A stretch of 64,000 nt of DNA from Pseudo-nitzschia pungens. Its lineage: Eukaryota > Bacillariophyta > Bacillariophyceae > Bacillariales > Bacillariaceae. The stretch's first letter is position 1; the number at the start of each line of letters is the position of its first letter. The position numbers and the translations under genes were made by a program. The notes under the pieces were generated by a model. It did not search any database. It was not told the DNA's origin and saw only the letters and a list, made by a program, of their open reading frames with translations. The DNA lies in NCBI GenBank assembly GCA_037355855.1, contig CM074759.1:5890001-5954000 (forward strand), in the 5' to 3' direction. Of the stretch, positions 10,264 to 20,502 are shown in pieces.

Positions 10264-10953
10264 AGACAATGGTTCTCTTCGGATTTCTTGACTGAAATGG
10301 AGGCTTACCATTGGGATGCAGATGCCAATTGTGTTGTGGAAACTGCACCTGCTGCAGATCCAATGCAGGATAACTCCCTTCCCTTTTTTGGTGACGGTGA
10401 TGCCAGAGATTGGGAGCTTGTTGATGATGACTTGTCAGTTGACCTTGCCCCAGACCTCACTTTTGATCTGGATTTGCACTTTAACCTCCAAGCCCGTGCT
10501 GACAGTGGTGGTGGTGGCTTTGATGACTCCCAATCCATGGATACTTTAGCGACCGGCACTTCCAACCTCACTGCTGTCCAGGCTTCACCGCCTGCAGGTG
10601 CTGCTCCTCCTGGAGGTGATCCTCCCAATGCTGCAAAGGCTGGTGCCTCCCCTGGTGTATCTCCTGATGTCCCACCTGCAGTTCCTGATCCTCCCAACAC
10701 TGCCATGGCTGGTGCCTCCCCTGTGGCCTCTCCTGCTATCTCACCTGCAGTTCCTTCTGTCCCGCCTTCTGGTTTGCCTGGTGGTGAGGAAGATGCAGCC
10801 TCTGCTTTGAGGGTTGGAGTTGCTGCTATTGCATTCTCCTCCAGCCATGATGCTAGTGTCAGTGATTTGAGCCATGCCAATGTCTCCACCAAATCAGCTC
10901 CGGCAACTCTCTCTTCCGAGCGACAGACTCGGTTTCCTTCTGATCATGGTTAG
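10264..10953 (+). pseudogene. ORF1 C-terminal fragment (L3)
   Basis: The last 229 codons of ORF1, starting at RQWFSSDF next to the H tail, with the Asp-rich DWELVDDDLSVDLAPDL block and a longer Pro/Ala-rich tail than in L1 (extra SPAISPAVPSVPPSGLPGG). The stop TAG overlaps the ORF2 ATG. The 5' part was displaced by the nested insertion to its left. Confidence 0.85.
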
Positions 10954-12937
10954 CTCTTCTGGTATGAGGTTTGATGGGATGCCTTCCAATCCAAATCCCA
11001 TCAATGCTTCTACTGTTTCTCCCTTTTCCTCCTCCGACTCTTCCCCTGTCCCTCATTTTGTCCAATTAACTCTTCATGGAGACTCTCTTGCTGCTAAGGA
11101 TTCTGACAGTTTTGGTCATTCCTTTCCCCAAGCTCCATCATCTAATTCCACCATTATCACCTTCCAAAACATTGGACCCCAACGTAGAGCTGCCTTTATG
11201 TCCAGGTCCCGGAACAACTCCCGTCAATTTGTCAAGAGCAAAGCTGGTGTGGCGCTTTTTGCTGAACATTGTTTGAATGAATCCAAACTCCTTCCCTGTG
11301 ATCTTTTCAATCGGCGCATGAAGAATGTCTGTCCTTCAAGTTTTTCCTATCTTGCCAACAACAAGCATGAAGCTTCTGAATGCACATGGCTTCAGCCTGG
11401 AGGCACAGGTTTTTCCATTGACCAATTGTTCAGTTCCCACAAGGTTGCTCATGGGGCTGATCCTTCCGGTCTTGGAAGATGGTCCTTTGTCAAGTTTCAG
11501 GGCAGGGATGGCTACCCTGTCACCATGTTTTCTGCCTACTGCCCGGTTGAAAATGATAGGGATCTTGGCTCAGTCTGGAATCAACAGTACCGCTACTTTC
11601 AAGCAGCTGAAAATCTTTTCAGTCCCAATCCTTGCATTCTTTTTCACAGGGATTTGACTGCTGCCCTTCAGGTCTGTCTGGGTGCAGGTGACCAGGTCAT
11701 TCTTGGGATTGATCAAAATGCTGATGTTAGGACTGACAGCTTGTCCTTTGAGCTTCAGGCTCTTGGTTTCAGAGAGGCCATTCTTACTCTTCATAGTCAG
11801 TCTTCTCCTCCTGCCACCCACAACAGAAACACTACCAGAACACCAATTGATGCCATTTGGGTCTCTGAGAATGTTGATGTTCTCAGGGCAGGGTATTGTC
11901 CCTTTGGTGGTGCCCAGGGTATGGAATCTGACCATCGTATGATCTGGATTGAAGTTTGTAATGGCAGCATCATGGGAAAACATCTACCACCTCCTGCTCC
12001 TCTCTCTGTGTCCAGACTTAGGTCCTCCCATCCTCATCTGCGTCAACGGTATTTCAAGCGTGTTAGGCAAGGCTTTCTCAAGGCTGGAGTGTTTTCTCTC
12101 CAGTCTAAGCTGGAGCACCTGCTGGGTCAATTTCAGTCTGGTGATCTTTCTGTGCGTGCTGATCTCATCAACACATATGAAGTCCTTCATGAAACTTCCA
12201 CCTCTCTCAGGCTGTCTGTTGAACAGCATCTCTGTCCCACACTTGCTGGGATGGTTCCATGGTCTCCACAGCTTCAAGTCTATCGTGACACCATTGACTT
12301 TTGGTGCCGTGTTGTGAAGCTGAGGCAGGGTGTGTCTACCAGTCATACTGTTTTGAAAAGGTTGGCTTGCAAGCTTTCTGTATACAAAGGGGAACACTGT
12401 GATCTTCCCACTGCTCTCAGCCATTTAAAACAGGCCTACAAGCAGTACAGGGCAGTGAAAAAGTTGGCTCCCACATGGAGAGACTCTTTCAATCAAGGCC
12501 TGGTGGATGCACTTCTTGCTGAAGGCAAGCCTCACAACCAGAATGCTTCCCAGATTCGTGCCAGGATGCGCAGGGAACGGCTTCAACGAGAGCTTGGCCT
12601 TGCTGCTAGGTCTATTCGGGGACGTGTCAACAAGTCAGCTGTCTTGAGAGCTATTGCAGTTGGCCATGATGGTGTTGAACAGGTCTTGGAGTCCCAGTCT
12701 ACTATGGTTCTAGCTATGGCTGAATCCAATGTCAGGCGTCAGCAACAATGTCTCGGCACTCCCTCCATGAATCCCTCCTTCATTCAAGATTTCGGATACC
12801 TAGGCACAGCCCAAGCTTCTGCTCAAGTTCTTGATGGCACATACATTCCTCCTCCTGCCACTGACAAATACCTTTCTGAATTTCTTTCCTGTCTCAAAGT
12901 CCCTGACTCTATCCTGAGTCTGCCCCCCTTTGACTAT
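10946..12937 (+). pseudogene. ORF2 N-terminal half, interrupted (L3)
   Basis: It starts at ATG 10946 inside ATGGTTAG and encodes the whole endonuclease domain (GIDQNAD, TPIDAIW, ESDHRMIW present) and the linker up to LPPFDY (residue 664). There element Q is inserted in the opposite orientation and the frame runs into NNNNILI and a stop at 12961. The coding sequence resumes at 14843. Removing Q and one TSD copy restores the reading frame, so L3 was coding when Q inserted. Confidence 0.88.
12921..12937. repeat. Target-site duplication of Q, left copy
   Basis: The 17 bp TGCCCCCCTTTGACTAT occur here and again at 14843-14859, exactly flanking Q. They are ORF2 sequence of L3 (codons for CPPFDY/LPPFDY). 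Confidence 0.93.
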
Positions 12938-14842
12938 AATAATAATAATATACTTATTTAAGTAGGAAAATCCACCGAAGGTGGTTAAAAGCTACTCAGT
13001 CTGTAACCAGACTTTATCGTCGCCTCAATCGAAGAGAGGTTAGGCCCCAAGTTGTAGAACGACGCGTCGCCTCAACCATGGGGGATTATGCCCCAGGTTG
13101 TAAAGACGACTATTTTTCAAACAAACCTTGGTAAGAAACAGGAAAAAAACGAGCCAGTTCAGAGCACAACAGACACTGCTGTTGCGAAGCGTACAAGAGA
13201 CGGGTGACAAGAACGTGAAAGGGAAAGACACAAGCAAAACTGTCCCTCCAATGCTGGTGTGCAGCATCCGTAATGCTAGTGGTCAGCTGACACAAGCAAA
13301 ACCCTTGCTTAGATACATAGTATCTGTAATGCTAGTGGTCAGCGTACAAAAGCAAAACTCCTCTTTGAATGCTGGATTGCAGCATCAGTAATGCGAGTAG
13401 TCATCCCCAAACACATTCCTTACCAAAAGAACACAAGCAAAATTTCCCAGGTAATGCTCGTGGTACCTGCCTGCCTGCCATTGTACCGGTATTGGTACCG
13501 GTATTGGTACCTGCTGGTACCAAGGTATAACACATAGAGGCGGTGGAGCCTACTACCAAATTCAAATTCGTAACAGCTGGCCTTCTGTTCGAACTTGAAC
13601 TTGAGCTTCCGTAGTAGCTTGGAAACAGGGCTCTAAGTGAGAACACTTGAAATACCAGCAGGCCTGTAGTCTTGGAAACAGGTAGCAGCTGTACTGTGAA
13701 CTGGAGGGGTATATGTAGGTGGTGGAGCGTTAAGTAACATGTACTTAGCAACTTTGGGGCTTGGGTCAGAAAAACAGTAGGTCCATAATTGAAAACACTT
13801 ATGGTCCAGCAGGGCAGTAGACTTGAAAACAGATGACAATTATACTGTACACCTGAGAAGTATATGTAGGTGGTGGAGCCTTAAGCAAACTGTACTTAGT
13901 GGCTTTGGGGCTTGGGTCAGAAAAACAATAGGACCCTAAGCAAAAACACTTATGGGCCAGCAGGGCAGTAGACTTGAAAACAGATGACAGTTGAAGGGTG
14001 CATCTGAGAGGTATATGTAGGTAGGAGAGCCTTAAGCGAACTGTACTTAGCGGCTTTGGGGCTTGGGTCAGAAAACAGTAGGACCTTAAGCGAAAACACT
14101 TATGGTCCAGCAGGGCAGTAGACTTGAAAACAGATGACATTTATACTGTACACCTGAGAGGGTTATGTAGGTGGTGGAGCCTTAAGCAAACTGTACTTAG
14201 CAGCTTTGGGGCTTGGATCAGAAAACAGTAGGTCCATAAGCGAAAACACTTATGGTCCAGCAGGGCAATGGACTTGAAAACAGATGACAGCTGGAATTTC
14301 TTGTAGAAATATTCCTACAGTGGAAGGGGCTGTTTGCGAACTTCGACTTGAAAAGACTTAAGAGGACTCAGCAAGGAACTTTGAAGAATGTAGAACATTA
14401 AGGGAGAATCACTTAAGCAGCTTGGAAACAGTGTAGAACATTAAGTATAAGATATACTTAGGGGCCTTGGAATGGAGCTGGGAAACAGATCGAAGCAATA
14501 GACATGTAGGCATGTACATTGGTGTCGTCGGTGTTGCTGTACGGTACAATCCGTACTGGAATTGCTGTAGAAAATTATGTGTCGGGTTGCTGCTGCTGCT
14601 GTTGCCGTTGCCGAATCGACGACCATGGTGAAGGCCACCAAAGCAACTGAACAAAGCAGCAAGCAACTGAACTGATAGCAGAAACGAAGAGCGGAGGTCT
14701 TGGTTAATACATGTAGGTCCTGGTATTGTGATTGGGGGTGTAAAAGGGAGCGAGATATCGCATGGTAAATGTGTGTAGAAATCTACGTATTTTTAGTACT
14801 GGAACATTGGAACGTCGGACAAAATGCGCTTCGCGCAAATTG
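12938..14842 (-). mobile_element. Q: 1.9 kb non-autonomous LINE-related element
   Basis: An insertion of 1905 bp with a perfect 17-bp TSD, read on the minus strand. Its 5' end (14842 downward, CAATTTGCGCGAAGCGCATT) and next roughly 250 bp are homologous to the LINE 5' UTR. Its 3' end (12938 upward) matches the LINE 3' UTR, with both hairpins and an ATT tail of four or more units. Between them I find no coding sequence for ORF1 or ORF2, only repeats (five ~150-bp units, ~60-bp units at 13256-13400, and a duplicated ~47-bp segment near 13015-13110). It is a complete short element probably mobilised by LINE proteins, comparable in logic to trypanosome L1Tc/NARTc pairs. It is diverged from the local LINEs, so its partner may be another subfamily. 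Confidence 0.88.
13640..14300 (-). repeat. ~150-bp tandem repeats inside Q
   Basis: A unit anchored by CCAGCAGGGCAGTAGACTTG recurs with starts near 13655, 13806, 13957, 14107 and 14257, spacing 150-151 bp. Each unit has an AACACTTATGG-like motif and CTTGAAAACAG, motifs that also recur in the LINE 5' UTRs. It may act as a repeated promoter module; function is unproven. Confidence 0.85.
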
Positions 14843-14859
14843 TGCCCCCCTTTGACTAT
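14843..14859. repeat. Target-site duplication of Q, right copy
   Basis: The second copy of TGCCCCCCTTTGACTAT. It marks where L3 ORF2 resumes. Confidence 0.93.
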
Positions 14860-15342
14860 TCTGTGTGTCCAGCTGACAATGCTGCTGCCTGGAAACGCCA
14901 GAGGGAACGCACCGCCAGTGAGCCTTCTTGTTTGAGCTTTGCGCACCACAAGGCATTTGCCCTTGATCCACAGTTGAACAAGTTTGACACTCTCCTGAGA
15001 TCTGTCCCATTGATTGTTGGCTTTTCTCCTTCTGCTTGGCAGGTCATCACTGATGTTGAGATCTTCAAGAAACCTGGGGAATATAGGGTGGATAAGATGA
15101 GGCTTATTCAGTTGATGTCTCCTGAGTTCCAAATCAACAACAAGATGATTGGCAGACGCATTCTTGCCCATGCTGAACGTGCCAATGCAGTGGCTGTTGA
15201 TCAACATGGTAGCAGGAAACACCACAAGGCCATCAACACCTGCCTGAACAAGAAGCTCATCTGTGATGTGTTGAGGCAGAAGCGCAGATCTGGTGCTGTT
15301 GCTATGAATGATGCCAAGGGCTGTTATGATAGAATCTCTCAT
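14843..15342 (+). pseudogene. ORF2 RT N-terminal part (L3, continued)
   Basis: This continues L3 ORF2 after Q, from CPPFDYSVCPADN through the RT fingers (KMRLIQLMSPEFQINNKMIG) to motif A (NDAKGCYDRISH). Coding is cut after codon CAT (15340-15342) by AA plus the 5' end of copy G. The frame then reads into the G 5' UTR until a stop at 15427. Confidence 0.88.
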
Positions 15343-15344
15343 AA

Positions 15345-17925
15345 CAATTTTGCGACGCGCGATTTTGTCCGACGTTCCGATGTTCCAGTACTTAAAACAC
15401 GTAGATTTCTACACACAATTTCCCTTTAATATCTCCCTCACTTCTAAAGCTCCTACAACAACACCAAGCACTACACCTACTAACAGAGACCCCGCCTATC
15501 TGATTCTGCTGTTTGTTTGGCTGCTCCTTGCTTCCTTTGGTTGCTTTGGTTCCTTGTTTCCTGTCGGTCGATCGGCAACAACAAGCTTCGGCAACAAAAC
15601 AACACATAATTTTCTACAGCAATTGCAGTACTAATTCTACAGCAGCTCTGCTCCGGTTAGTCTCCACAATCAGTTTGTCTTCGAGCTCGGTTTGTTTTTG
15701 ATCTGTTTTCAAGCTACCTTATTATTTAATGCTATACAGTCTTTCAAGCCCCTTAAGTGATACCCACTTAACGTTCTACATTCTTCAAGGTCGAACCCAC
15801 TTAACGTTCTACATTCTTCAAGATTGAACACATATACACCCCTTTTTCTAGAAGGTTCCTACTCGCTGATCCATAAGTATTTGCAAGTTCACGCGAGCAT
15901 ATCTTCCAGTTTCCTCCCTCTTTTCAAGCCAATAGCCCCCCTGCTCTTTTAAGTGCCTATCATTTAAGAGCTACCCTGTTTCCTAGTCAAGCCCCCCAGT
16001 CCCTCAGTGTTTTCGCTTAAGGCTCCCCCTACTACACCTGTTTTCAAGCCAAGACCAACCGATCCCTAAGTACCTCCTACTTATTGCACTTTTGTTTCCA
16101 AGACTACAGCTACTACAGCCCCCTGTTTTTCAAGACTACAATTTCCCTGGTCCCTAAGTGTTCGTGAGTTCCCTGATTCCTAAGTGTTTTTGCTATTAAG
16201 CAACCCCAACTTGAACTTCAAGTTCGACACTGTTTTCACGACACAAGCCTCCCCCTGGTCCCTAGGTCTTTCTACTAAAGCCCCTGTTTTCAAGCAAGCA
16301 GCTTCCCCGGTCCCTAAGTGTCTCGCTCAAGGTACCTGTTTTCAAGCCAATTGCCCCTGGATACTGTTTCCCCGGTCCCTAAGTGTCGCGCTCAAGGTCC
16401 CTGTTTTCAAGCCAATTGCCCCTGGATACTGTTTCCACTTATAAGTACTTGCGAGTTTGAACTTCAAGTTCCCTCCTGAGCCTTTTAAGTGTGCCCTGCC
16501 ATTGATATCCCCTGGTCCCTAAGTTTTCCTACTAAAGCCCCTGTTTTCAACCAAGCAGCGTCCCTAATACCAGGCCTTTGATACAAGCCAGTTGTCGGTT
16601 TCTACAGTCTGTTCCTACACGATTTGCAGTGGTCTACTGGAGTTTCTAAATTCTGTAACTCCAGAGCACCTCTGTGGGTTTCCAACGTGACTCTTCTGGT
16701 AGTGCTCCAGTCTTTTCTTTTGGTTCCCCTGGAATTTTTCCTTGTCCAGACCAACGTTGGACCTGTTGTTGCTGCTGTACCCTGTTTCCCAGCATCCAAT
16801 CTATCAACTGGCATTTGCCCGCAACCGGTGCTTCTCCTGCCCCGGCCCTTGTCATCACCTGGCACTTTTCCATCCAAGTGGCGTGTCTGCTGTTGCCCCA
16901 GCACCAACCAATTTGCCTTTCAGTTGTTGCTTTGCCCTCAACCAGTGATTCTCCTGCCCCGGCCTTTGTCATCACCTGGCACTTTCCCATCCAAGTGGTG
17001 TGTCTGCTGTTGCCCCAGCACCAACCAATTTGCCTTTCAGTTGTTGCTTTGCCCTCAACCGGTGCTTCTCCTGCCTCGGCCTTTGTCATCACCTGGCACT
17101 TTTACATCCAAGAGGCGTATCTGCTGTTGCCCCAGCACCCACTAGGTTGCTCTTCAGCTGTTGCTTTGCCCTCAACCGGTGCTTCTCCTGCCCCGGCCTT
17201 TGTCATCAACTGGTACTTTTCCATCCAAGCGGCGTGTCTGCTGTTGCCCCAGCACCCAACAGGTTGCTTTTCAGCTGTTGCTTTGCCCTCAACCGGTGCT
17301 TCTCCTGCCTCGGCCTTTGTCATCACCTGGCACTTTTACATCCAAGTGGCGTGTCTGCTGTTGCCCCAGCACCAACCAATTTGCCTTTCAGTTGTTGCTT
17401 TGCCCTCAACCGGTGCTTCTCCTGCCCCGGCCTTTGTCATCACCTGGCACTTTTACATCCAAGAGGCGTATCTGCTGTTGCCCCAGCACCCACTAGGTTG
17501 CTTTCAGCTGTTGCTTTGCCCTCAACCGGTGCTTCTCCTGCCCCGGCCTTTGTCATCCACTGGTACATTTCCATCCAAGCGGCGTGTCTGCTGTTGCTCC
17601 AGCACCCAACAGGTTGCTTTTCAGTTGTTGCTTTGCACTTAACCGGTGCTTCTTCTGCCCCTGCCTTTGTCATCACCTGGCACTTTTACATCCAAGAGTT
17701 TTGTCTGCTGTTGCCCCAGCACTCAACAGGTTGTTTTTCAGTTGTTGCTTTGCCCTCAACCGGTGCTTCTTCTGCCCAGGCCTTTGTCATCACCTGGCAC
17801 TTCTACCTCCAAGCGGCGTGTCTGTTGTTGCTCCTGCAACCAGTTTCAACATCCCAGCGGCGTTTTTGTGGTTGCTTCTGCACTCAGCTGGTATCTCTGC
17901 ACTCAGCTGCTCCCCTTCTGATACA
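15345..17925 (+). promoter_or_regulatory. LINE 5' UTR (G)
   Basis: 2.58 kb of non-coding leader. The first ~75 bp are shared with all complete copies and with Q: a terminal hairpin (15345-15367), GTCCGACGTTCC, and the small inverted repeat GTAGATTTCTAC. The stretch up to about 16620 carries recurring short motifs (TCCCTAAGTG, CTGTTTTCAAGCC) and a direct repeat of CCCACTTAACGTTCTACATT near 15766 and 15798. The internal promoter is expected here, since LINEs must carry one; its position is not determined. Confidence 0.7.
16800..17830 (+). repeat. 117-bp tandem repeats in G 5' UTR
   Basis: A unit beginning GCCCTCAACCGGTGCTTCTC recurs at 17051, 17168, 17285, 17402 and 17518 (spacing 117, 117, 117, 116), with more degenerate units on both sides. 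As 117 is a multiple of three, long ORFs rich in Cys/Pro appear, but they shift with the indel and have no counterpart in other copies. I treat them as 5' UTR monomers, not protein. Confidence 0.88.
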
Positions 17926-18861
17926 ATGCCTCCCCCTCCTAATAAGGGGTGGCCCACCTCCCAAGCTGCTTCCCGGAAGAAAAGATCTTCTACGCCTTCT
18001 TCTTCTGCTAGGTCTGCCTCTGGGTCTCGGTCTACCAAGCGTCCCTTTGTGCAACAGACCCCTCCAAGACACTCCAGTGCCACCTCCGCTCTTGCCACTC
18101 CTTCCCCTGCTCTTGCTACCAGATCATCCTCCTCATCAGACTCCTCAGCCTCTTCATCCTCTATGCATGGGTCTTCTGTTGAGGATATGTCTTCCTCTTC
18201 TTCTGCGTCCTCATCTGCAGGTGTGCTTTCTGATGTTGATATGCTTGGCACTGAATCTGCACCAGGGGATTCCTTGCCGCTTGGCACTGAATCTGCACCA
18301 GGGGAATATGCACCAGGGGATTCCTTGCAGTCTTCTTCTCTGTCAGCAGCTTCTCAGTTAGGCTCCCAGAAGTCAGGTCCTCCGCCGTCAGGTCCTCTGT
18401 CAGGCTCTCAGTCGTCAGGTACTCTGTCGTCCGACCCCAAGCTGACAGGCTCCGAGCTGTCAGGATCCCAGAAGCCAGGCTCCCAGCAGCCAGGATCCAA
18501 GCAGCCAGGCTCCCAGCTGCCAGGCCAACAGATGTCCAGAAACACCCCAATGGGTTCTATGACCTTAGGCAAGGTCCCTGCTTCCTCTATCCTCAAGCAA
18601 TCTACTCTTGCCTTCTCTTCTGCCCAGAAGTCTGATCCCTCTCAGCAGAAAGCACGCCAATCCCAACGCAAGGAGGCTTTGGCTGCTGCCAACAGGGCTC
18701 ATTCTGCTTCCTTCTTCTGGTGTTTTTATGGTAAGGGTCCCTGTTCTGGCAGGTATCCCATACCTTCTGCAATTCAGGCCCTTCGCAAATCTCCTACAGG
18801 TCACCGGTTATGGGCTGGGTGTCCAAGCCCTACACACTTCTTCAGCAAGAAGGAGGGTAAA
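17926..18861 (+). pseudogene. ORF1 N-terminal part (G)
   Basis: It starts at ATG 17926 (MPPPPNKGWPTSQAASRKKR), the same start as in F. It has a basic segment, a Ser-rich stretch, SAPGD/SAPGE and GSQQPGS-type repeats and the FFWCFYGKGPCSG block. After FFSKKEGK the sequence switches to reverse-complement ORF2, and the frame stops at 18988-18990. The breakpoint at about 18860 shows a 2-bp overlap (AG) between the joined sequences. Confidence 0.86.
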
Positions 18862-20055
18862 GCGCTTGCTTCCAATGTGGGAGTAGTAGTCAGCCTGGAT
18901 TTGATACCAGCGAGGAGACCACCTACCAAGAAGCCAGTTGTGCCAACCAATTGTCCTCTGTGCCCTGACAGCAGAAGCAATTGCAAGTGAGTAGGATGAG
19001 GGATAAATTCTCTGGCCCTTCCGAACTCTGGTGAGAAGATCCACAATGGCAGCCACCAATGAGGGATCAGTTTGTTCAACTTCAAGCCTCTTCTGCAGTG
19101 GTCCCTTGAAAGCTGACACACTGTGCTGGACTGCCCCAGTGTCCTTGCAGGATAGCACATGAGAAACCTTCTCGTTGTCTGCATCACACAATGGGCACCT
19201 GGAGTGATCCTGATACTGGTAGTGAAGGAGTTGGTTGCCAACACCAATACTGCCAGAAGCAAATTTGACAAACCACCTTTGCATGCCAGGAGGTAGACGC
19301 TTAAAGGCAGACAGATGGGCACACCAATGGATGGAACTCAGAACAGGTTGTGGAATGGGAATGTCATGGTGGGTCTGCCAATATTTAAGAAGAGGAGGAC
19401 CCGAAATGGCAACATGCAAAGCATTCTGATCAAACCTTGAACACTTGCATCCATTTAGAGAAAAGGCCCAGGGCTCAAACACAAGTCTGGGATGGTGATG
19501 GGCAGAAGCTCTATGGACAGAGAGAAATGCCTTGGCCATGCTGTCAACCTGATGATTGCGAAGGGCCCACCAATCAAGAAAGATTCCAGATTGATGTCCC
19601 TGAACCCACTGAAAGTTCACAGAAATTGGCAGGGCAGAAATCATGTTTCTGATGACATAAACATAATCAAAAGACTTCTGGGAAATAACCAAAGGCCAAG
19701 ATCCTTGAGCCTGTTTGAGTGCTGTGTCACCATCCAGAGCAATGTTGATAGAGCCAGAAGCAATATCAAAGATACTCACCAGAGCAGTGCAACAGGTGAG
19801 AACTCCAATGATACCTGCCAGTTCACTCCTGTAGGATGACTGATCCTCAGGGGATCCACTGACAAAATTACAGCCAGTGAGGAACAATGAAGCAGACTTG
19901 GTGGAGGTATTGGGTGACAGAATGAATGCAGAAGTTCCTCTGAGAAGTTCCGGATCAAATGAACCATCACATACAGCACTGGCAGTACCACTCTCAATAG
20001 CATCAACAAGGTGCTGACAGCCAGCCTGTGGTAGAGAATATTTGTGGAGAAGTAC
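18862..20055 (-). pseudogene. Inverted ORF2 fragment (RNase H and CCHC finger) in G
   Basis: On the minus strand it encodes residues equivalent to about 1427-1824 of ORF2: VLLHKYSLPQAG, the RNase H motifs (CDGSF, YRSELAG, ALDGD, WVQGHQSG, NHQVD), the finger (RCPLCDADNEKVSHVLSC) and up to YYSHIGSKR. It is an open fragment of 398 codons with no LINE 3' UTR or tail, so it did not arrive as its own insertion. It replaces the middle of ORF1 in copy G. Confidence 0.9.
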
Positions 20056-20502
20056 CGTGGTGGTGGATTTGATGATTCCCAATCCATGGATACCTTAGCT
20101 ACTGGCACTTCCAATCTCACTGCTGTCCAGGCTGCACCGCCTGCAGGTGCTGTTCCTCCTGGAGGTGATCCTCCCGATGATGCCAAGGCTGATGCCTCCC
20201 CTGGTGTCTCTCCTGATATCCCCCCAGAAGTTCCTGATCCTCCCAATAATGCCATGGCTGGTGACCTCCCTGTGGCCTCTCCTGATGCCTCAACTGAAGT
20301 TCCTGCTGCCCTCCCTTCTGGTTTGAATGGTGGTGAGGAAGATGCCGCCTCTGCTTTGAGGCTTGGAGTTGCTGCTATTGCATTCTCCTCCAGCCATGAT
20401 GCTAGTGTCAGTGATTTGAGCCATGCCAATGTCTCCACCAAATCAGCTCCGGCAACTCTCTCTTCCGAGCGACAGACTCGGTTTCCTTCTGATCATGGTT
20501 AG
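20056..20502 (+). pseudogene. ORF1 C-terminal part (G)
   Basis: ORF1 resumes at GGGFDDSQSMDT and runs through the Pro/Ala-rich tail to the TAG overlapping the ORF2 ATG. It lacks the central domain, lost at the inversion. Confidence 0.85.

Larger units (their letters stand above)
10264..15344 (+). mobile_element. LINE copy L3, interrupted by Q and G
   Basis: A LINE copy seen in pieces: ORF1 3' part (10264-10953), ORF2 residues 1-664 (10946-12937), then element Q, then ORF2 residues 665 to about 825 (to 15342), where the 5' end of copy G interrupts it. The rest of ORF2 (from RISH|PIAG) is not found in the expected place downstream. L3 is the host for H on its left, Q in the middle and G on its right, so it is older than all three. 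Confidence 0.85.

Noticed and set aside
13040..14660. Small ORFs in Q (60-116 aa, minus strand)
   Set aside because: Low complexity, repeated with the 150-bp units, no similarity to ORF1, ORF2 or any family I know.
15345..15420. HDV-like self-cleaving ribozyme at the LINE 5' end, as in L1Tc and R2
   Set aside because: I could not place the nested P1-P4 pairing or P1.1; only the local hairpin is supported. A dedicated search could still reopen this.
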